DNA from: a virus
Reading direction: 5' to 3' (one strand)
IMG/VR virus record: IMGVR_UViG_3300046474_000605
Coordinates: 1-40,667 of that record
DNA length: 40,667 bases
In this document: in pieces, positions 1 to 8,604 of the stretch
Layout: each line of letters begins with the position of its first letter
Numbering within the stretch: position 1 is the stretch's first letter
The notes under the pieces: model-generated
Told to the model about the DNA's origin: nothing
Seen by the model: only the letters and a program-made list of their open reading frames with translations
The model's database searches: none
Program-made: the position numbers and the translations under genes

Positions 1-1179
1 TTGAGCACTCAAAAAAATAAGATAGCTTTCGCCAATACCCTCCGAGGGTTGGCGGCGCTATTCGTTGTGATTTCCCATTATTTCTACTTTTTCTGGCTAG
101 CTAGAAACACAGTATCAATAATGACGAACATGCCGGAACTGTCCGAGGATAAATTCCCCAAGCCTTGGTTTGTGGATCTGGTAAACATAGGCCACGGCTT
201 CACATGGGGGCCGTACGGTGTATCGATCTTTTTCCTGATTAGCGGATTTGTTATACCATTTTCGCTGAAATCCTATTCGGCAAAAGATTTCCTGATCAAC
301 CGCATACTCCGCATATACCCAACGTACATAGTCGGTTTCTCCCTTACTCTTCTCTCAATCTACATCGGTGGGTCGTACTTCGGAAATGAATGGAAACTCA
401 CCACATCAGAGTCGGTAATTCACCTTTTTCCAGGACTGCGAGACTTGCTTTGGCAGCGTAATCTCGACGGCATCATCTGGACATTGGAAGTAGAGCTTAA
501 GTTTTACTTAATCTGCCTTCTTGCTATACAGCTTTTCAAGAGACAGAGCTTGATGATATTTATCCTCCCATTCGCAATTGCTGCAATCAGCTACGTACTG
601 TATCCCATGCTTCCGGGCCTTTTCACGAACAACATTGAAGCATTCAAACAAGCTACTAACTTCATCAATGCCTCACCATACATTGCGTTTATGTTCATCG
701 GTGTTGTGTTCCACTATTTGCACACCGGCAGAATAAACAAGATCGAGGCTGCTGCGTTGATAGGTTCGATCTTCGGAGTCGCAGTCTTCACTGGCGTTGT
801 CCTCAGCTGGACGAACGATTACTACAGCGGCTTGATAAGCATCATCTACAGCTATGGATACGGACTGATTACTTTCTCCGTAGCCTTCATCTTTCCAAGA
901 TTCTTCCGAGGCAACAGAGTCCTAGATTTCTTTGCAAAGATAAGCTATCCGCTATACGTGGTTCACAGCCTCGCAGGCTACGTGATCATGACCATCCTTC
1001 TGGACAAGGGATTGGCACCAACCGTCTGTGTGGCGATCGCACTGGCATGCACCACGTTTTTATCGTACGCCCTGCACATCTTCATCGAGGCGCCAGCCAT
1101 GCGCTTCGAACGCTTCCTGCGAAAAGGCTCAACAGCGCCAGTGCTTCCAGTTCCACCCCATTCGCCCGCCCAGCCATAA
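1..1179 (+). CDS. Acyltransferase 3 (OafA/YrhL-like) membrane O-acyltransferase
   Basis: Multi-pass inner-membrane protein of the acyltransferase-3 family, which transfers acetyl or other acyl groups to surface sugars such as O-antigen. The N-terminus has the family signature: LRGLAAL at about residue 14 and the conserved His in VISHYFYF at about 26. A second block, FFLISGFVIPF followed by INRILRIYPTYIVG, comes near residues 77-111. Roughly ten hydrophobic segments follow, with a short Pro-rich cytoplasmic tail. It starts with TTG at the first base of the window, so no ribosome site can be examined and a longer N-terminus is possible, although the start fits the family well. Base composition is more AT-rich than the tail genes, which suggests acquired cargo. 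It converges on a second acyltransferase across a shared terminator. The acyl group and target sugar cannot be told. Confidence 0.85.
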   Translation: MSTQKNKIAFANTLRGLAALFVVISHYFYFFWLARNTVSIMTNMPELSEDKFPKPWFVDLVNIGHGFTWGPYGVSIFFLISGFVIPFSLKSYSAKDFLINRILRIYPTYIVGFSLTLLSIYIGGSYFGNEWKLTTSESVIHLFPGLRDLLWQRNLDGIIWTLEVELKFYLICLLAIQLFKRQSLMIFILPFAIAAISYVLYPMLPGLFTNNIEAFKQATNFINASPYIAFMFIGVVFHYLHTGRINKIEAAALIGSIFGVAVFTGVVLSWTNDYYSGLISIIYSYGYGLITFSVAFIFPRFFRGNRVLDFFAKISYPLYVVHSLAGYVIMTILLDKGLAPTVCVAIALACTTFLSYALHIFIEAPAMRFERFLRKGSTAPVLPVPPHSPAQP

Positions 1180-1190
1180 GAAAGCCAGAC

Positions 1191-1222
1191 AATAAAAAAC
1201 CCGCTGTCGCGGGTTTTTTATT
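1191..1222. terminator. Bidirectional intrinsic terminator between the acyltransferases
   Basis: A perfect 14-bp inverted repeat (1191-1204 and 1209-1222) has a 4-nt loop and a GC-rich inner stem (CCCGC/GCGGG). It is flanked by A6 on the left and T6 on the right, so it gives a U-tract in both directions. It lies between two converging genes and can serve both. Confidence 0.9.
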
Positions 1223-1231
1223 GACTCAATT

Positions 1232-2329
1232 TCAACTCTGCGCAGCCAATTTGTATCTCGCCTCTCGGGCCTTCCAACGGTTTCGGAGGAAGTCGTTGAG
1301 CGGCTTCTCGTAATACAGATACATCGCAACTGACCCCACAATCCCCAACACCACAGTCGAGCCAATGAACCAGTACACCTGGCGAGGTTGGTTGATATCG
1401 ACCGGCATATTGCTCAGCGCGACGGTGATGACAATCTGATGGATCATGTACAGACTGAACGATGCTTCGCCCAGGGTCACGAACAATCTACGGCTGATCA
1501 ACTTCGAGATTAGGCCCTGCCCTTGGGCAAATACCCACACGACGATAGCCATTGGCACGATGTAGAAAAGATCAAAGCGCCACAGCATCGAGACGCCGTT
1601 GAGGCCCAGATAGCCAAACACTCCCAGCAGCGCGAGCGAAGCGATCTCCACAAAGGTTCCCTGCCCTTCACTGATGCGAAATTTCCCGTTCATGTACAGA
1701 CGGAAGACCAGCATGCCGGCGATGAAGTCGATCACCCTGAAAGCTGGGTTGATGTAGAAAATCCAACTGTACGCAGGGTTGTAGCGCAACGGGCTGTTGA
1801 TCAAGCAGCCGATCAGCACGGCCATTGCCAAAGCTATTACCAAAAGCGTCCGAGTGCGAAGCTTCACCAACAAGGTGATGAACGCGACATAAAAGAACAG
1901 CTCTGCCGAGATGCTCCAGGCAACTCCATTAAAGGAAAAGAAGTAAGACGAGTCCGGGATATAGCTTTGGATCAACAGGGCGTTGGCCGCCAGCACCTTG
2001 CCGTCGATCAGGTTCAGATTGTTGAAGCCGACATAGGCCGCAATCGCGATGCCCAGCGTCAGCAGGTGGACCGGATACAGCCTGGCGAACCGGTTGAACA
2101 GAAACTCTCCCGCCGAGTACGGACGCTTCTTGGCCTGAGCGTGATAGCTGTAGCTGATGATGAAGCCGGACAGCACATAGAAGAAGGTCACACCGGCGAA
2201 CCCTTCGAAGAAGGCGCCATAAAGACCTTTCAGTTCCGCGCTGGTGGTGTGCTGGAAGAAATGGAAGTGGTGCAGAAACACCGCGAGCGCGGCAAAAAAC
2301 CGCAGCGAGGTCAGAGCGTTGAGTTTCAT
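1232..2329 (-). CDS. Acyltransferase 3 family membrane protein, second copy
   Basis: A 365-residue member of the acyltransferase-3 family. The N-terminal block is LTSLRFFAALAVFLHHFHFF, with the conserved His pair near residues 20-21. GVTFFYVLSGFIISYSY and the motif FNRFARLYPVH (about residues 83-93) follow, then about nine further membrane segments. It starts at an ATG overlapping the stop of the upstream lipoprotein gene (ATGA), so the two are probably translated together. It belongs to the same broad family as the gene at 1-1179 but is clearly divergent and in more host-like codon use, so a recent duplication is unlikely. By position just beyond the tail fibre it is a candidate lysogenic-conversion gene that modifies O-antigen. 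That role is inferred. Confidence 0.87.
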   Translation of the reverse strand: MKLNALTSLRFFAALAVFLHHFHFFQHTTSAELKGLYGAFFEGFAGVTFFYVLSGFIISYSYHAQAKKRPYSAGEFLFNRFARLYPVHLLTLGIAIAAYVGFNNLNLIDGKVLAANALLIQSYIPDSSYFFSFNGVAWSISAELFFYVAFITLLVKLRTRTLLVIALAMAVLIGCLINSPLRYNPAYSWIFYINPAFRVIDFIAGMLVFRLYMNGKFRISEGQGTFVEIASLALLGVFGYLGLNGVSMLWRFDLFYIVPMAIVVWVFAQGQGLISKLISRRLFVTLGEASFSLYMIHQIVITVALSNMPVDINQPRQVYWFIGSTVVLGIVGSVAMYLYYEKPLNDFLRNRWKAREARYKLAAQS

Positions 2330-2487
2330 TCGCCGCCCGCCCGCTCTCTCGGTGATTCACCTCTGAGAAGCTTACCGGCCAAATCCATTTGCTGGTCAAC
2401 AGGGGACGCCTGCTGTAAAGACTCGGCAGGGGATTGACCACAGCCGGACAACAAAAAAACAAAAACGCAGCAGATTAGGACACGCAT
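2326..2487 (-). CDS. Small predicted lipoprotein
   Basis: This 53-residue protein begins MRVLICCVFVFLLSGCG, a classic signal-peptidase II signal with lipobox LLSG-C and the acylated Cys near residue 16. The remainder is short, polar and rich in Gln, Ser and Glu. I chose the inner ATG because it places the basic residue directly before the hydrophobic stretch. A longer reading from 2517 would put ten polar residues in front of it. The stop overlaps the ATG of the downstream acyltransferase, so it is the first gene of a two-gene unit. Its function is unknown; small prophage lipoproteins sometimes act in superinfection exclusion, but nothing here shows that. Confidence 0.65.
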   Translation of the reverse strand: MRVLICCVFVFLLSGCGQSPAESLQQASPVDQQMDLAGKLLRGESPRERAGGE

Positions 2488-2582
2488 CTCGCGACTCCGT
2501 TCAAAAGATGCGCGCATGATATCGCTTTGTAGCCTTTTGTACCCAATCCTTTACGTCCGCATGATCAAATCAATGGGATTGG

Positions 2583-4511
2583 TCAGCCTATAGGCCATGA
2601 AAGGTTATCGAGGCAGGTCTCGGTTGCATCACCTGCGGACTGAAGAAAGACGTTACCGGCCGCATTGATGCCGATCCCAATGCCGCCGCCTGCACCGCGA
2701 TTCAAGGAGACATGGTCGGCGACTGGTCGAAATTCAGCTGGGACCGTGAACAGAAGTGTCCCGGCAGTGATGGTCCCGGACTTGATGGTTCCGCAGGCGT
2801 AGCCACGGCCATCGCTGCCTTTGTAATAACCCGCATTGCGGCGTGTGCTACCGAAGTTTACCCAGGAGTTCAAGAGCGTGGCATCTGTGATGACACCGCT
2901 AGATGCCGTCCAAGCTGCACCAGCAATGTTCCAGGTGCGCTCTACCTTCTTAGAGGTGGAGCCGAAGCCGAAGAGGATCTGCCAGCCGCCACCATCTGTA
3001 TGCCTGAAAGTAACTAGCTGTCCGCTAACTGGGCCATCCGTGCAGCGATAGATGCTCAGTCCGTAGTTAAAGCTGGTTAGCGGCGTTGCAAATGGGATTA
3101 CACCTGCGCTCGCGCCGGAGTTCTGAAAGTTGTTTTTGGCATAGATGCGCGTTTCGCTCTGACCGAAGGCGTAATCCAGGATGAAACCCCACAACCACGT
3201 TTGCATCACGTTTAGCGGGTGGATTGCTATCGTAGGGTTAGCCGGGAAAGGCGAGTCCATCGTGAAGTTGGCCATGCCCCAGCAATCGTTGAGGTAGGCG
3301 TACACGTCAATAAAGCAGCATTGATAGTCCCGTGCTGCCTGCACAAAGATGCCGCGCAGCTGCTCGTAAGCCTTCTCGTCTCGCCCGTTCGGTATATCGT
3401 TGGTCGCGTTAGGCCCCACAAGGATGATCGACAACTTATCCAGGCTGCCGTTGGTGCCATTGCGGATTCCGCTGAGAAGCGTGCGCAGCGCCGTGGTCAT
3501 GTCGTCGATGCGGGTCGGACTGCCGGTGCCCATGTCATTAATGCCGTCCTTGATAATCAGCAGGTCCGTCGAATTGCCCGCAGTCGCATCAATGTGCAGC
3601 TGAGCTGCGACGTCGTTGAATCGAGTGCCGCCCACTGCGTAGTTGATTACGTTGACGTTGCTGAGGCCCTTGTTAGCAAGGATCGTCCTGATGATCGAGG
3701 CAGTCGAAAAAGCCGCGCTCTCACCATTACCGCCCGCCATAGTGCTGTCACCGTGGAGGTGAATCGTCAACTGCCCATCGATCTCAAGGCGCTTGTAGAC
3801 CTTGCCCAGGTACTCATGCCCGATGGCGTATTTGTGCTTGTCGGCGTATTTGCTGATTTGACGAAGCCCGCCGAGTGCAGGAATTGCAATACCACCTTTC
3901 CCCTCAAACTCCACTCCTCGCGAGTTTGTTGGTTTTGCAGAGGCACGATAAATATCGGGTCCCAGCATAACCTTTCCGTCCTGGCTTGCAGCGATGGCTG
4001 CATTGATCTGAGTGAGGTTATCCGCAGTGTTGCTGTTGGGGATCACCCCGGCCTGATCAAGAAGGCTGGCGCGCTCAGCCAGGCGGGCGTCCACAGTTCG
4101 AGCTTTGTAGCCCACCTTCTTGCTCCCATCGGATGCCGCTAAAGCTGCTCGCACCGATGCATCGCCAATTGCTTTGAATTTGGCAGAGTCCGTGGCCCAG
4201 TTGGTTGTGGTGAATGGAATAGCGGCTACCAAGGGTGCGTACAGCTCACCAAGGTAAACAACGGTCTGCCCGTAGCGAGTCATGGATAGCCCGGCGGCGT
4301 AGTTCACCGGCGTCTCGTAACCGTTGTTCTGGAAGAACGCCAGCACGTCAGCTTCGAATCCGGACCAGGTCTTGCGGGCCTTGCCGAAGCGATCTTGCCA
4401 AAACGCTGTCAGGCTGTGCAGAGCCTCATCCATGTTCGAGGCATTGTTGTAGAGCACGCGCGGGTCAGAGGTGCCCACTGGCAGGGCAGTAGTGTCATAG
4501 GTATTGGTCAT
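2583..4511 (-). CDS. Tail fibre/spike with SGNH hydrolase domain
   Basis: A 642-residue receptor-binding protein. The first ~100 residues (YNNASNMDEALHS, WQDRFGKARKTWSGFE) look like the virion-anchoring part of phage tail fibres. The middle carries an SGNH/GDSL esterase domain: block I is HLHGDSTMAGG with the nucleophile Ser, block III is IKDGINDMG, and a late His sits in AIHPLN. Such domains deacetylate surface polysaccharide. The C-terminal ~150 residues look like a beta-rich tip. The start is the ATG behind GAGGAAA; an in-frame TTG four codons upstream would lie on the ribosome site itself. A terminator separates it from the TipJ gene, so it may be transcribed by read-through or from its own promoter. 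A deacetylating fibre next to two acyltransferases suggests linked receptor recognition and conversion, which is an inference. Confidence 0.8.
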   Translation of the reverse strand: MTNTYDTTALPVGTSDPRVLYNNASNMDEALHSLTAFWQDRFGKARKTWSGFEADVLAFFQNNGYETPVNYAAGLSMTRYGQTVVYLGELYAPLVAAIPFTTTNWATDSAKFKAIGDASVRAALAASDGSKKVGYKARTVDARLAERASLLDQAGVIPNSNTADNLTQINAAIAASQDGKVMLGPDIYRASAKPTNSRGVEFEGKGGIAIPALGGLRQISKYADKHKYAIGHEYLGKVYKRLEIDGQLTIHLHGDSTMAGGNGESAAFSTASIIRTILANKGLSNVNVINYAVGGTRFNDVAAQLHIDATAGNSTDLLIIKDGINDMGTGSPTRIDDMTTALRTLLSGIRNGTNGSLDKLSIILVGPNATNDIPNGRDEKAYEQLRGIFVQAARDYQCCFIDVYAYLNDCWGMANFTMDSPFPANPTIAIHPLNVMQTWLWGFILDYAFGQSETRIYAKNNFQNSGASAGVIPFATPLTSFNYGLSIYRCTDGPVSGQLVTFRHTDGGGWQILFGFGSTSKKVERTWNIAGAAWTASSGVITDATLLNSWVNFGSTRRNAGYYKGSDGRGYACGTIKSGTITAGTLLFTVPAEFRPVADHVSLNRGAGGGIGIGINAAGNVFLQSAGDATETCLDNLSWPIG

Positions 4512-4526
4512 GGGTTTCCTCAAGAC

Positions 4527-4553
4527 AAAAAAAAGCCCATCACTGATGGGCTT
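4527..4553 (-). terminator. Intrinsic terminator between the tail hub and fibre genes
   Basis: Read on the minus strand, AGCCCATC and GATGGGCT form an 8-bp stem with a 3-nt loop, followed by eight T residues. It lies just downstream of the TipJ-like gene and upstream of the fibre ribosome site. Confidence 0.8.
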
Positions 4554-4561
4554 GGGGAAAT

Positions 4562-7291
4562 CTATAAATCGACCGGCGCCGGACTGTCGTCGTCGGCATA
4601 CACCCGCTCGTCGTAGTTGAAGCCTTGTAGCGAAACGCTTTCGAGACCCTTTGGATTCACCTTGCTGATAACCACCTCGTGGGACCAGCGCTTAAGAGGT
4701 CCAAACAGCAGATGCGGCGGTTCCCTCTGCCAGCTTGTGTCAGGGTTGAAATCGAGGCTCGCAATGCTGAGGTGAAAGTCATCGATCCGTGTTGCCGGCC
4801 ATGGCCCGCTCATTGTTCCGTCCTGCCGGCGCAGCCCGACGACGTGGGAAACGCCGTCCGACCAAATGAACGGTTCCGAGCTCTCAAGGATGAAAGTCCC
4901 GGATACCGTCTCGAATGACATCAGCAAACCACTCTGGCCACGCTCGGGTATATCGTCGGAGACGGCGGCCAAGCTGCCGTATTCGCTGTTGTTACCGTCG
5001 AGTTCGGTATCAAAGCTGTATGTCCAACGCCGATACTTGGCCTCCCGACGGCGGCGCATTCCGAGCTGGTACGCTTTGTTCCTGTCGCTGACGCCGACTG
5101 CCTTCACCTTCTCAACCTTCAGTCCGAGGTCGCCCGGCAGCCTGCATCGGACGGTTTCCGTTTGCCTGGTGATCCGGTCCTTGTATTCAACGTCGACGCC
5201 GTCATGGTCGTCCGCTGGATCTGGCGGATTGAAAGCGATCTTGAGAGGGCCGATCAAGTTTTGGGCCGAATACCCTTGGGTGCCTTCGGGCAAGTATTTA
5301 TGATCGATGCCCTCCCGCTTCTGGTCACGAATCGGGCGAAGCCTCCCACGGCTGATAGTGAGCTCAGAAAATCCGGCCGCGAGTGCCGAGTTCAAAGCTT
5401 CCTTCACCGTAGTGAAGTCTTCAGTTGAGTAGTCGAAAGTGTCGCCCCGCGCCGTCCAAATCTGATGCAACGCAGAAAGCTCTTCCATGTCGATATCGGC
5501 ATCGGTGTAACCGGGCTTCTTCGTCACGTAATTGAACCAGGCGGAGATATCCCTGGTCGGGCGCTTATCCGTGGTCCACGCTCCGTTTTCCAGGACGGGC
5601 AGTTTGCGGGTCACGACGGCGCTGATACGGTTTTCGGACTGCGCCGCCAGCTTGCCGCCACCGGCGGCTGATATCGCCAGCAGCGTCCAGTTTGGATAGG
5701 ACTTCGGGCTTGGAAGCAGCGCGCGCATGTCATACCACTGGATGTTGTCCTGAATGCTGGTCGAAGTAGATTTAGCACCAATCCGGCGCATGCGACCTTC
5801 TGCCTCGATAGGCGCGGCTGCCGTGATTTCCCGCGTGTATCCCAATTGATCGAGTGTTGCCTCGGTGATCGTTTCCTTGTAAGAGACCCAGGCTCCGGCC
5901 GTCGTGCGGTCGCGGTACTGAAACTCATAGTCCACCGACCATTGAAACAAGGCGCCCTTCTTGTCCACACCGGCGAGGCCGGACGGAAACATCACCGTAA
6001 ATGCAAACTTGCTGGCCTTCATCCCCGGTGGGCAGAGTGCATAAGGTCCGGCCCAATCACCTTCCAGGGTCGAACTGTCGAGGGTTATCAAGGCCGAGTT
6101 GCTTTGCAGGAAATCGAAGCCTGTCCACGCGGCATCAACAGCACCGGCAGCGGTAAGGCGTTGCACGCTGAGCTGCGAGGAGCTTGCCGCAGTGATACGG
6201 TAACGAAGACTCCGGTATCCGATAGCGGCCCAGCCGACGTCGGACTGCAAACCCGATACGGGCGCTCCACCGACGGTATTGAGCGTCATCTGGGCTGGCG
6301 TGCTGCCCGCAGGCGGCGTGTAGCTGTTCACCAGGTAAAACCCTTGGTTGGCGCCGACTACCTCAATGGACATCCCGGGGAATGGCGCCAGCTGCGCGAG
6401 CGGACCGGATACTACGTCGCGCCCACCCACTCCAGCGCCAGACGTCACTATGTACTGGTAGGCAGCCTCGATCCGCACGATCATTCCCGCAGCCCAGCCG
6501 GTTGGGAAAGCGCCAGCACCAGAGGGAATGCTTACCAACGGACCGTTGAACTGATACGCCTGAGCTCCGGGGTTTTGCGGAACGGTGGTCGTTGTTTTCA
6601 AGTCGAGACCCGAGGTTCCCGTTGATGTCGACCCAACTTCCGGCGCCTGGTACCACCACTGCGCGGCAGGCTCTGCGCTCAGGTCCGCCCCAGGTTGATA
6701 GACCTGATATGTAGCGTTTGCGCCAAGTGAGATGATCGGCGTGTTGCCGATCTTGATGTCGCTGACCTTAACCTCATGTTCACCGACGCCGATGCACAGC
6801 AACATCTGCTGCCATTCGTCCCGCGCCGATTTGAACCAGCGCCGCGGCTCGACGATATAGTCTGGAAAAACCTGGTCCTCCCCCGCCACTTCTCGCACAG
6901 GATCACCGAACTTCACCTGATTCGCCTTGGCGTTCGCGCCAGCCAGGGTCGAGCCCTGATTTGGCGATCCGGTCTTGGGCATCTTGATGCGCGGGGTGAT
7001 GAGTTTCATCACCGCCTGCACGCCCTTGATCGCCGCGATAGTGATCGAGACAGGGTCTGTACCTTTCGGCTCAATCCAGATCTGAACCTTATCCTCAGGA
7101 CTAATAACGAATTCCGACCAAAGATTCGGAGGAACCAGCACCGCGTTGGCAGTGATGCTGATCGGAGGCAGTTCGCGGCGCTCATAATTTCTGGTGGCAG
7201 CCATCAGCCAAGCTTCGATAGTCACCGGGGCTTTCAGGCGATGCTCACGCAGAACCTGAGGATCAAGCTTGTTCGTCAGGATCTCGATCAC
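4562..7291 (-). CDS. TipJ/lambda J-like central tail tip protein
   Basis: A large (909-residue) tail hub protein of the host-specificity factor TipJ type, which forms the tail tip below the tape measure. The N-terminal stretch contains a hydrophobic helix around residues 100-125 (PVSITIAAIKGVQAVMKLI), then the repeat-like hub region (GDPVREVAGEDQVFPDYIVEP, then QMLLCIGVGEHEV, then IKIGNTPI), which is typical of J and TipJ proteins. It starts with GTG and overlaps the NlpC/P60 gene by 29 bases, as K/I/J-type genes often do. Tail-tip position, length and order behind the K-like gene all agree. The C-terminal ~150 residues probably bind the fibre. Confidence 0.85.
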   Translation of the reverse strand: MIEILTNKLDPQVLREHRLKAPVTIEAWLMAATRNYERRELPPISITANAVLVPPNLWSEFVISPEDKVQIWIEPKGTDPVSITIAAIKGVQAVMKLITPRIKMPKTGSPNQGSTLAGANAKANQVKFGDPVREVAGEDQVFPDYIVEPRRWFKSARDEWQQMLLCIGVGEHEVKVSDIKIGNTPIISLGANATYQVYQPGADLSAEPAAQWWYQAPEVGSTSTGTSGLDLKTTTTVPQNPGAQAYQFNGPLVSIPSGAGAFPTGWAAGMIVRIEAAYQYIVTSGAGVGGRDVVSGPLAQLAPFPGMSIEVVGANQGFYLVNSYTPPAGSTPAQMTLNTVGGAPVSGLQSDVGWAAIGYRSLRYRITAASSSQLSVQRLTAAGAVDAAWTGFDFLQSNSALITLDSSTLEGDWAGPYALCPPGMKASKFAFTVMFPSGLAGVDKKGALFQWSVDYEFQYRDRTTAGAWVSYKETITEATLDQLGYTREITAAAPIEAEGRMRRIGAKSTSTSIQDNIQWYDMRALLPSPKSYPNWTLLAISAAGGGKLAAQSENRISAVVTRKLPVLENGAWTTDKRPTRDISAWFNYVTKKPGYTDADIDMEELSALHQIWTARGDTFDYSTEDFTTVKEALNSALAAGFSELTISRGRLRPIRDQKREGIDHKYLPEGTQGYSAQNLIGPLKIAFNPPDPADDHDGVDVEYKDRITRQTETVRCRLPGDLGLKVEKVKAVGVSDRNKAYQLGMRRRREAKYRRWTYSFDTELDGNNSEYGSLAAVSDDIPERGQSGLLMSFETVSGTFILESSEPFIWSDGVSHVVGLRRQDGTMSGPWPATRIDDFHLSIASLDFNPDTSWQREPPHLLFGPLKRWSHEVVISKVNPKGLESVSLQGFNYDERVYADDDSPAPVDL

Positions 7292-7670
7292 GGTAAAAGA
7301 CCACCTTCATGTAACTGTCTTTGAATTCCTGCAGGCGCACTACGCGGGCGCCGCTGGCTGGATTTATTTCGAGGACCTGCAGCCGACCATCCTTCATGAC
7401 TACAAGGCCGACATGCGTGCAAACCGCTCCGCGCAGCACGGCGGCGATCGCACCGGGAAAGGGCGTACATTCTTCTAAGGCCCGACTAACCTCGCCCCTG
7501 TACGCCCGCTGGAACTCCAAGGTGTGCTGCCGATGCACTTCGCCGAAACTGGAAAGCATGGGCAGCCCGAACAACTCGTGACGGGCGAGAATGGTCATGC
7601 CCCAACAATCCAGGCACGGCAGTTCGCGGCCGCCATCGACATAGCGAGCGGAGAGGTATCGAGTCAGCAT
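7263..7670 (-). CDS. NlpC/P60-type tail protein (lambda K-like)
   Basis: A 135-residue cysteine peptidase-like protein. CLDCWGMT near residue 20 carries the catalytic Cys, and CTHVGLVV near residue 88 carries the His, matching the compact NlpC/P60 fold of phage tail assembly proteins. In virions such proteins sit at the tail tip and can cut peptidoglycan during DNA entry. ATG start; only two bases separate it from the DUF1833 gene. Because no dedicated endolysin is visible elsewhere, this is the only clear cell-wall hydrolase candidate in the window, but its context is structural. Confidence 0.8.
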   Translation of the reverse strand: MLTRYLSARYVDGGRELPCLDCWGMTILARHELFGLPMLSSFGEVHRQHTLEFQRAYRGEVSRALEECTPFPGAIAAVLRGAVCTHVGLVVMKDGRLQVLEINPASGARVVRLQEFKDSYMKVVFYRDRDPDEQA

Positions 7671-7672
7671 GG

Positions 7673-8155
7673 TCAGAGGTACTTGATGCAGGGGGCCGTA
7701 TTGGCGTTGTAGGTATCCCGGTTGAAATTGATGTCGACCAGGCTGAAGTAACCGCCTTGGACGGTCACCGTTTCCCCTTCCATGCTCCCGCCACGCACAA
7801 CCAGGTAGTACGGGCGTTGCGCTGGCTGGCTCAGATCAGTGCTGAGGTACAGCCTCAGCGTCAATCTGATGACCGCTTCGGCTTCCATGGCCTGAATGAT
7901 GAGGTTCTGAGCAATGCCCAAGACGCCATCGATAGCGAACGTTACCGACTGGCTGCCGGTGTTGTCCTTATTAGGAAGCGAGATATCGAGACCAGTGGCC
8001 TCGAAGGTGACAACACGCCCGTCTTCGGTGCCACATGTCTGATTCTCAAACCCTGCACAGATCAGATGCGTTACGGACGCCGCTGAGCTGATTTCAATTG
8101 TGGGAATAAGAACCTCAGACCCGGGAGAAGCATATGCAACGTCGAGTGGATTCAT
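7673..8155 (-). CDS. DUF1833 minor tail protein (lambda L-like position)
   Basis: A 160-residue protein beginning MNPLDVAYAS, with the family-like N-terminal pattern (EVLIPTIEI) and a run of beta strands (TFEATGLDISLP, YYLVVRGG). It resembles DUF1833 proteins found between tape measure and NlpC/P60 genes in Pseudomonas phages. I chose the ATG that overlaps the upstream stop (ATGA) with a GGGAG element 11 bases before it. An in-frame GTG four codons earlier sits against that element. It is probably a tail-tip adaptor equivalent to lambda L. Confidence 0.75.
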   Translation of the reverse strand: MNPLDVAYASPGSEVLIPTIEISSAASVTHLICAGFENQTCGTEDGRVVTFEATGLDISLPNKDNTGSQSVTFAIDGVLGIAQNLIIQAMEAEAVIRLTLRLYLSTDLSQPAQRPYYLVVRGGSMEGETVTVQGGYFSLVDINFNRDTYNANTAPCIKYL

Positions 8156-8604
8156 GGAACTGGCCACTCCCGGTTCAGCGCGATATCAATCAGTTTTGCG
8201 CCGAACCACAGATCAGGGAACATTTCCCAGCCCGGCTCAATCAATGGACGCTCCTTAAGCTCAAGGACCGCTGAGTAACGCCAGTGATCGACGCCGATAA
8301 GCTCAGGCCCTTCATAGATGTCGGTGAACCTGCATTCATAATCCCGCAGGCCCGTGGGCGTTTTCAGCGTGGCCTGAAACCACAGCGAGCCATCGAACAA
8401 GGTTCTGGCAAACCAGGCTTCGAAGAAAGCCGCCTGTTGATCGCTGAAAATCCATTTCACAGTGGGTTGAGTTGGGACGCTGGTGAATTTCCTGCGCTGG
8501 CGCGATCTGCCGCTGTTGAGTTGGGTCCTCATCAGCGGACTGACCGTGCTCAGCTTGTAACCGTCCAGCAACGGCAAGGGCAGCTGCGATGGGTAAACAA
8601 TCAT
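8152..8604 (-). CDS. Minor tail protein (lambda M-like position)
   Basis: A 150-residue protein between the tape measure and the DUF1833 gene, overlapping both by four bases. It has aromatic, strand-rich segments (AAFFEAWFARTLFDGSLWF, DHWRYSAVLELKERP) typical of distal tail or tail-tip adaptor proteins. There is no enzymatic motif. The role as the ring between tail tube and hub is inferred from gene order. Confidence 0.65.
   Translation of the reverse strand: MIVYPSQLPLPLLDGYKLSTVSPLMRTQLNSGRSRQRRKFTSVPTQPTVKWIFSDQQAAFFEAWFARTLFDGSLWFQATLKTPTGLRDYECRFTDIYEGPELIGVDHWRYSAVLELKERPLIEPGWEMFPDLWFGAKLIDIALNREWPVP

Noticed and set aside
1523-2437. Long plus-strand frame opposite the second acyltransferase
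   Set aside because: Antisense shadow of a GC-rich gene whose own frame carries clear family motifs.
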